A DNA stretch of 6,383 nucleotides from JAUXFS01 sp050329575. Lineage in GTDB: Bacteria; Pseudomonadota; Alphaproteobacteria; Rhodospirillales; Defluviicoccaceae. Location of the stretch: assembly GCA_050329575.1 (NCBI GenBank), contig JBHJOP010000010.1, positions 1-6,383 of the forward strand, given 5' to 3'. Numbering within the stretch: the first letter of the stretch is position 1; each line of letters begins with the position of its first letter. The notes under the pieces are model-generated. The model worked only from the letters and a program-made list of their open reading frames with translations. It was not told the DNA's origin and ran no database searches. The translations under genes and the position numbers were made by a program. This document shows positions 5,704-6,383 of the stretch, one piece after another.

Positions 5704-6383
5704 CGAAGGGCCCCGGCGACGACGAAAAGACCGAGCGCGAAGGCCGCCGCGGCGCTGCCCAGCCAGTCCGCCGGCCGCCAGCGGATGTCGTCGAGGGCAT
5801 GGTAGCGGCCTGCGAAGCCGCGGCAGCGCATCGCCTCCAGGATCCGCTCGGCGCGCTCGAAGGCGCGCACCAACAGCATTCCGAACAGCCAGCCGAAGCT
5901 CCGCCATGTGTGGCGATCGCCGCGCGGGCGGAATCCGCGCGCCCGCATCGCCAGCCTGAGGCGGCCGTACTCCCGTCGCAGCGTCTCGACATAACGGACG
6001 GTGAACAGCAGCAGATGCACCAGCTTCGCCGGCACCCGCAGCCGTGCCAGGGCGTGGCCGAGCACCACCGGCTCCAGGGTGCCGACCAGCGCCAGCAGCA
6101 CCAGGACCACGGTGTTGGCGGTCAGAACGATCTCGATCGCCCGCAGCCCCCCCTCCCGGCTCGCCACCAGCGGCCCGATCTCGGCGATCGCAACACCGGG
6201 GACGGTGAACGGCAGGAACAGGAGCAGCGGCACCATGAACAGGTCCATGGCGACCATGCGCCGCGCCGTCGCGACGATCCCGAGCCCGGCGAGCGACGCC
6301 AGCACCATCGCCACCACGAACGCCGCCGCCAGCACCGGCAGGCTCTGTCCCGCGACCACCACGACGGCGGTCGCGGCGGCCGT
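5700..6383 (-). CDS. CbiQ-family ECF transporter transmembrane (T) component, partial at the window edge
   Basis: This is the membrane coupling subunit of an ECF-type metal importer; it links a substrate-binding M protein to the ATPase in the inner membrane. The frame stays open to the right edge, giving 227 visible residues with the N-terminus missing. The first in-frame GTG (6362) falls inside the first hydrophobic segment, so it is unlikely to be the true start. Hydrophobic stretches alternate with short loops, and the cytoplasmic region carries the two Arg-Gly motifs typical of T components: AMRARGF and AMRCRGF, about 40 residues apart, which in the family contact the ATPase. The TGA stop overlaps the ATG of the next gene (ATGA), so the two are surely co-translated. 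It is only distantly similar to the second CbiQ in this window (1307-2071). The metal is not readable from this subunit. Family assignment is firm; substrate is unknown. Confidence 0.88.
   Translation of the reverse strand, partial: TAAATAVVVVAGQSLPVLAAAFVVAMVLASLAGLGIVATARRMVAMDLFMVPLLLFLPFTVPGVAIAEIGPLVASREGGLRAIEIVLTANTVVLVLLALVGTLEPVVLGHALARLRVPAKLVHLLLFTVRYVETLRREYGRLRLAMRARGFRPRGDRHTWRSFGWLFGMLLVRAFERAERILEAMRCRGFAGRYHALDDIRWRPADWLGSAAAAFALGLFVVAGALR

Noticed and set aside
4492..5805. 437-codon plus-strand open frame opposite the ATPase gene
   Set aside because: It is antisense to clear CbiO motifs, shows no recognisable domain and has no ribosome-binding site; it is a codon-bias shadow.
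5704..5907. N-terminal extension of the His-tailed ATPase to an upstream start at 5907
   Set aside because: The extra 68 residues are Arg-rich, lie inside the T-component gene and match no ABC N-terminus; the ATGA-overlapping ATG at 5703 gives the normal start.

Overview
The window is about 70% G+C in most genes. All recognisable genes lie on the minus strand, and their codons are strongly G/C-biased at third positions. The Gram-negative outer-membrane protein, the proteobacterial-style cobalamin riboswitch and the Fur/Zur-type operators point to a high-GC proteobacterium. An alphaproteobacterium is the best guess; no taxon can be named from this stretch alone.

Reading in the direction of transcription (right to left), the window opens inside a first ECF-type (group I) metal transporter. 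It contains a CbiQ-family transmembrane T component, cut by the window edge, followed with a 4-nt ATGA overlap by a CbiO-family ATPase with an unusual histidine-alternating C-terminal tail. Its substrate-binding M component is not in the window and probably lies upstream.

Next is a 263-bp intergenic region with two sigma-70-like promoters in tandem. The distal one carries a 23-bp Fur-type palindrome in its spacer. The proximal one carries a 12-bp ATGTTATAACAT palindrome, resembling Zur operators, in its spacer. They read into a gene for a 395-aa secreted outer-membrane beta-barrel protein.

After this gene a strong promoter (TTGACG-18-TATAGT) starts a leader with a textbook cobalamin riboswitch and a hairpin that hides the Shine-Dalgarno sequence. 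This leader controls a compact, overlapping cbiM-cbiN-cbiQ-cbiO operon, a complete cobalt ECF importer. The last about 395 bases hold no recognisable gene, only a G+C-rich hairpin/direct repeat and a cluster of CTTTTGTGTA-like decamers.

Taken together, one locus carries two metal ECF importers with different regulatory logic. The left one is B12-responsive and is confidently a cobalt system. The right one has a metal-binding-like tail and neighbours an outer-membrane barrel gene that appears to be under Fur/Zur-family control. I infer that the right-hand system and the barrel handle another metal, zinc being the first candidate, but the sequence does not prove this.
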